A stretch of 64,000 bases of DNA from Sphingomonas sp. PP-CE-1G-424 (GTDB taxonomy: Bacteria; Pseudomonadota; Alphaproteobacteria; Sphingomonadales; Sphingomonadaceae), in NCBI RefSeq assembly GCF_004341085.1, contig NZ_SLXW01000007.1:49951-113950 (forward strand). The letters run 5' to 3'. Below are positions 61,367 to 64,000 of the stretch, piece by piece (the stretch's first letter is position 1; each line of letters begins with the position of its first letter). The notes beneath the pieces were generated by a model, which did no database searches, was not told the origin of the DNA, and saw only the letters and a program-made list of their open reading frames with translations. A program made the translations under genes and the position numbers.

Positions 61367-62444
61367 AAAACAGGTCTTCCGACTCGGTGATGCCTGATTC
61401 GCGCGGTGATTCGCGGCTTGGTTCGCGGCCAGTTTCACGACTTGCTTCACGGGGCGCTTTCGACACCGGTTCCGCGGTCGACAGGAGCTGCCGCGACAGG
61501 CGAGGTTTGGGGTGTTCGTCGAGCGCAGTCAGCCGCCTGGTGATCACGACCCTGACGGGGTTGGTCTTGCGGCCCCGCTTGACGACCTCGGTGCCGTCGG
61601 GATCGCCGATCGTCTCGACCAGGTCGAGCCGGTAGTCGGGGATCGTGTCGGCGACGACGATCTGTCGCAACGCGGCGCGAAAGTTCGCCAGCGGGTTCTG
61701 GTAACCGATCTGCAACCGGAAGGTCGCAAGGTCGATCTCGAACCCGTCGCCATCGCCGGTCGATCGCGCGACTTCGTAGATCCGCCGCTCGATCGGACCG
61801 AGTTGAAAATACGCCGCCGCATAGTCGAGCACGTGCCGGTCGAGCAGGATCGCCCGGAACAGCCAGTCGCACAGCCGCACCTTGACTGCCTTCAGGCGGC
61901 GTTCGCCGGCGCGGGTCTTGTTATAATGAAGCTTGGCTTCGGATAGCCATGAGAAGAACCCTTCCTCGCCTTCGCCCCCCGCCTCGATATTGGTCTTGAT
62001 CTGGGTGCCCTGCAGCCGCTCGAGCGCTTCGGACAGCCGTCCATAGGAGCGCGCGCTGTGGTTGCTGCCGGTGACGCTGAACAGATCGTGCGCGGTAAAG
62101 ACGAAATCCTGTGCGACGTCCTCGCCGGCCTCGAGCTTGGCGGCCATCAGGCTGGCGATATAGAGCACGATCTCCTTGTCGTAGATCGTCGCGACGCCAC
62201 TCGCACTGGGCCGGACTTCGATCGTGACGGTGTCGGTCTTGTAGCTGAGCGGCTTCATCCACGCATTCTTGCTAAGCGCGAAGAACGGGAACGCCATCAG
62301 CGATCGCTCGCCGCGGATCTCGCCGTATAACGGGCTGTCGAGCAGGAACAGATCGCCCTGCGGAATTTCCGTCTGGCCGGCGCTCGACTTGCGGGGTTTC
62401 GCGCGCGGGGCAGGGGGGCGCTTGGCAGGGCTGGGTCGGGTCAT
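61365..62444 (-). CDS. repA: Plasmid replication initiator RepA (RPA family)
   Basis: A 359-residue initiator of the replication initiator protein A family. The core runs from L-M-A-F-P-F-F-A-L-S-K-N and V-T-I-E-V-R-P through I-Y-D-K-E-I-V-L-Y-I-A-S to S-Y-G-R-L-S-E-A-L-E-R-L-Q-G-T, with L-D-Y-A-A-A-Y-F-Q-L-G-P-I-E-R-R-I-Y-E. N- and C-terminal tails are basic and Ser/Glu/Arg-rich (repeated R-E-S-x-R-E). It binds the iterons downstream of the gene and probably the partial copies upstream. This identifies the molecule as a plasmid or chromid. Confidence 0.92.
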   Translation of the reverse strand: MTRPSPAKRPPAPRAKPRKSSAGQTEIPQGDLFLLDSPLYGEIRGERSLMAFPFFALSKNAWMKPLSYKTDTVTIEVRPSASGVATIYDKEIVLYIASLMAAKLEAGEDVAQDFVFTAHDLFSVTGSNHSARSYGRLSEALERLQGTQIKTNIEAGGEGEEGFFSWLSEAKLHYNKTRAGERRLKAVKVRLCDWLFRAILLDRHVLDYAAAYFQLGPIERRIYEVARSTGDGDGFEIDLATFRLQIGYQNPLANFRAALRQIVVADTIPDYRLDLVETIGDPDGTEVVKRGRKTNPVRVVITRRLTALDEHPKPRLSRQLLSTAEPVSKAPREASRETGREPSRESPRESGITESEDLF

Positions 62445-62454
62445 CGGCTATTTC

Positions 62455-62548
62455 TACTCGAAAGCACGAACTTATGGGAGCCTGCCAAGGGGGACGGAGA
62501 GGAAAATCGCGGTTTTCGGTGAAAAGCTCGTGCTTTCGAGTATGAATT
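62455..62548. repeat. Iteron-like inverted pair upstream of repA, candidate autoregulatory operator
   Basis: An inverted 16-base core TACTCGAAAGCACGAA (62455-62470) lies 10 bases before the repA ATG, and a direct copy with two mismatches (CTCGTGCTTTCGAGTA onward) is at 62527-62548. Together they form a spaced inverted repeat of the iteron sequence. Iteron initiators commonly repress their own promoter as dimers at such inverted half-iterons. Confidence 0.75.
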
Positions 62549-62608
62549 CAACGGGTGGATGGCGCAGGCCTGCAACCGGTCGCACGGCTACGCCCCCACC
62601 AAACATCG

Positions 62609-62823
62609 TCGATCGATCGACATGTCTGCGTGTCGACAAACGGCGGATAACGATCCTCGCCGTCATGGCCCGCGGGACCTCGTCGCCGAGACGCGATCAC
62701 GGCTGGCACGTAGGCAGCGATCCGGGAGGCAGGACGCGGTCGGTTGGCAGCGCCGATCTCCGACGGAGCCGGCGCGTCTTGGCGAAATTCCCATCATACA
62801 TGTCGACACGTATATGCGTCGAC
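62609..62823. repeat. GTCGAC/CATGTC palindromic sites between repA and manC
   Basis: Part of a 443-base gene-free region (62445-62887). GTCGATCGATCGAC (62609-62622) runs into CATGTCTGCGTGTCGAC, and GTCGAC (62802-62807) is repeated at 62818-62823 within CATGTCGACACGTATATGC. They share CATGTC and GTMGAC elements with sites at 12174, 55422 and 58277. Candidate centromere or operator sites; nothing else is seen in this region besides the iteron copies. Confidence 0.4.
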
Positions 62824-62887
62824 GACGATGCGGGATCTTGGTGGGACGCAGGTGCGGGCCGTCTTCCGTGCCCGCACCCGCCTTCGG

Positions 62888-63970
62888 TTACGCCTTGGCC
62901 TTCATCGCTTCGATCAGTTTCTTGACCTCCTGGCTGCGGCCGCGCGTCATGATCAGCACGTCGTTGCCGCTAGCGACCACGATCAAATCCTCGACGCCGA
63001 CCAGCGAGACACGGATGCCGTCGCTGCGGACGAAGCAGTTTTGCGTGTCGATCGCCAGTACATGCCCGTCCTTGTCGCTGCGATGCGCGTTGCCGCTGTC
63101 GTCGCGATCGCTGATCGCGTGCAGCGCGTCCCAGCTGCCGACGTCGTTCCAGCCCATCGCGACCGGCACCACCGCGACGCGGTCGGCCTTTTCCATGACC
63201 GCGTAATCGATCGAATCGTCGGGCGACGCGGCGAAGGCGGCCGCATCGGGATAGATCCGCGTGCCCTCGATCCGCGCCTTGTCCATCGCCTCGCGGGTCG
63301 CGACCAGGATGCCGGGATGGAACTGCGCGAGCGCCTCGAGATAGGCGTCGGCGAGAAACAGGAAGATCCCGCCGTTCCAGGCATGATCGCCGCTCGCCAG
63401 CATCGACTGCGCCTTGTCGAGCGGGGGCTTCTCGACGAACCGCGCGACGCGGTTGATGCCGGGCTGGAGCTCGTCGCCGATCTGGATCCAGCCATAGCCG
63501 GTCTCGGGGGCATCGGGCGCGATCCCGAAGGTGACGAGCCAGCCTTGTGCCACGAGCGGCATCGCCGCCTCGATCGCGGCATGGAACGCGGCGACGTCGC
63601 CGATCACATGGTCGGACGGCATCACCAGCAGCGCGTCGCCACCACCGCCCGCCGAGGCGGCCTTCGCCGCCAGCGCGGCCAGCGCGATCGCAGGGGCTGT
63701 GTTGCGGCCGGCGGGTTCGAGGATCAGCGCCTGTGGTGCGGCGCCGGCCTCGGCGAGCTGCTGCTCGACCAGCTCGGCATGCCGCGCATTGGCGACCACG
63801 ATCGGCGCGGCATAGCGCTCGCCCAGCGCCCGCCCGGCGGTCAGTTGCAGCATCGTCTCGTCCGCGGTCAGCGCCAGCATCTGCTTGGGCATTTCGGGGC
63901 GCGACATCGGCCAGAGGCGGGTCCCCGAACCACCCGACAGGATAACGGGGACGATCTTACGTACGGTCAT
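62888..63970 (-). CDS. manC: Mannose-1-phosphate guanylyltransferase
   Basis: A 360-residue GDP-mannose pyrophosphorylase. V-I-L-S-G-G-S-G-T-R-L-W-P-M-S-R near the start is the signature, with E-P-A-G-R-N-T-A-P-A-I-A-L, V-M-P-S-D-H-V-I and F-V-E-K-P (sugar-phosphate binding). The C-terminal isomerase domain of bifunctional AlgA/ManC is missing, so it is the short single-function form. GGAGG lies 5 bases before the ATG. It supplies GDP-mannose, presumably for the same polysaccharide; it is separated from that cluster by the plasmid backbone, and the next gene lies outside the window. Confidence 0.92.
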   Translation of the reverse strand: MTVRKIVPVILSGGSGTRLWPMSRPEMPKQMLALTADETMLQLTAGRALGERYAAPIVVANARHAELVEQQLAEAGAAPQALILEPAGRNTAPAIALAALAAKAASAGGGGDALLVMPSDHVIGDVAAFHAAIEAAMPLVAQGWLVTFGIAPDAPETGYGWIQIGDELQPGINRVARFVEKPPLDKAQSMLASGDHAWNGGIFLFLADAYLEALAQFHPGILVATREAMDKARIEGTRIYPDAAAFAASPDDSIDYAVMEKADRVAVVPVAMGWNDVGSWDALHAISDRDDSGNAHRSDKDGHVLAIDTQNCFVRSDGIRVSLVGVEDLIVVASGNDVLIMTRGRSQEVKKLIEAMKAKA

Positions 63971-64000
63971 GAATCCTCCAGATTGCGCCGAGCTATAACG

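Noticed and set aside
1..64000. CRISPR arrays, insertion sequences, tRNA and rRNA genes
   Set aside because: I looked for repeat-spacer regularity, transposases with terminal repeats, and cloverleaf or rRNA-like stretches and saw none I could support.

Overview
The window looks like part of a large plasmid or chromid from a high-GC alphaproteobacterium of the Sphingomonas group. Its plasmid backbone lies at 49-63 kb: a RepA-type initiator with iterons, a ParA plus ribbon-helix-helix partition pair, a Ti-type TraA relaxase with a matching oriT, small Tra proteins and a ParDE-like toxin-antitoxin pair. The genus is inferred from protein style and gene content; no rRNA or tRNA gene was seen.

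Region 1 (about 1-16 kb) is a dense accessory island of peptide- or protein-modifying enzymes. It has a sulfotransferase cut by the window edge, a phage-tail-collar (microcystin-dependent-type) protein, a DUF6916-like protein, two HprK-like kinases, a PqqD-like peptide-binding protein, two paralogous TPR-2OG-Fe(II) oxygenases and an asparagine-synthetase-like protein without the Cys2 nucleophile. It also has a propeller-like protein, a third 2OG oxygenase, a methyltransferase, a HEAGH putative metallopeptidase, a secreted repeat-containing protein, an NTP_transf_5 nucleotidyltransferase and a PhyH-type dioxygenase. Between the two oxygenase/kinase units lies an unannotated 48-codon gene (7696-7842, minus strand) with a strong ribosome binding site. 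It encodes a RiPP-like precursor: a W-x-x-P-x-I leader motif, Thr at -2, a possible Leu1-Asp8 lasso ring and a C-terminal Ser. No lasso B2 protease or ABC exporter is visible. This is the best candidate for an undescribed system here.

Region 2 (16-17.6 kb) holds a tyrosine recombinase with a perfect 15-bp-arm palindrome upstream of it.

Region 3 (17.6-49 kb) is a Wzx/Wzy-type exopolysaccharide cluster. It contains a nucleotide-sugar dehydrogenase, Wza-like export lipoprotein, Wzc-like tyrosine kinase, two polymerase/ligase-type membrane proteins, a Wzx flippase, six glycosyltransferases, a methyltransferase, a WbpS/AsnB-type amidotransferase, a UDP-glucuronate 4-epimerase, an initiating sugar-phosphate transferase and an rmlCBDA operon. 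A ketoisomerase, aminotransferase and acetyltransferase set indicates a dTDP-3-acetamido-3,6-dideoxyhexose as well as dTDP-rhamnose. manC at the right end supplies GDP-mannose. A low-GC patch at 35-36.7 kb suggests reassortment of the transferase/flippase part.

Region 4 (49-63 kb) is the mobilisation, partition and replication backbone, with a beta-helix protein, an outer-membrane beta-barrel protein and a frameshifted hydrolase between its modules.
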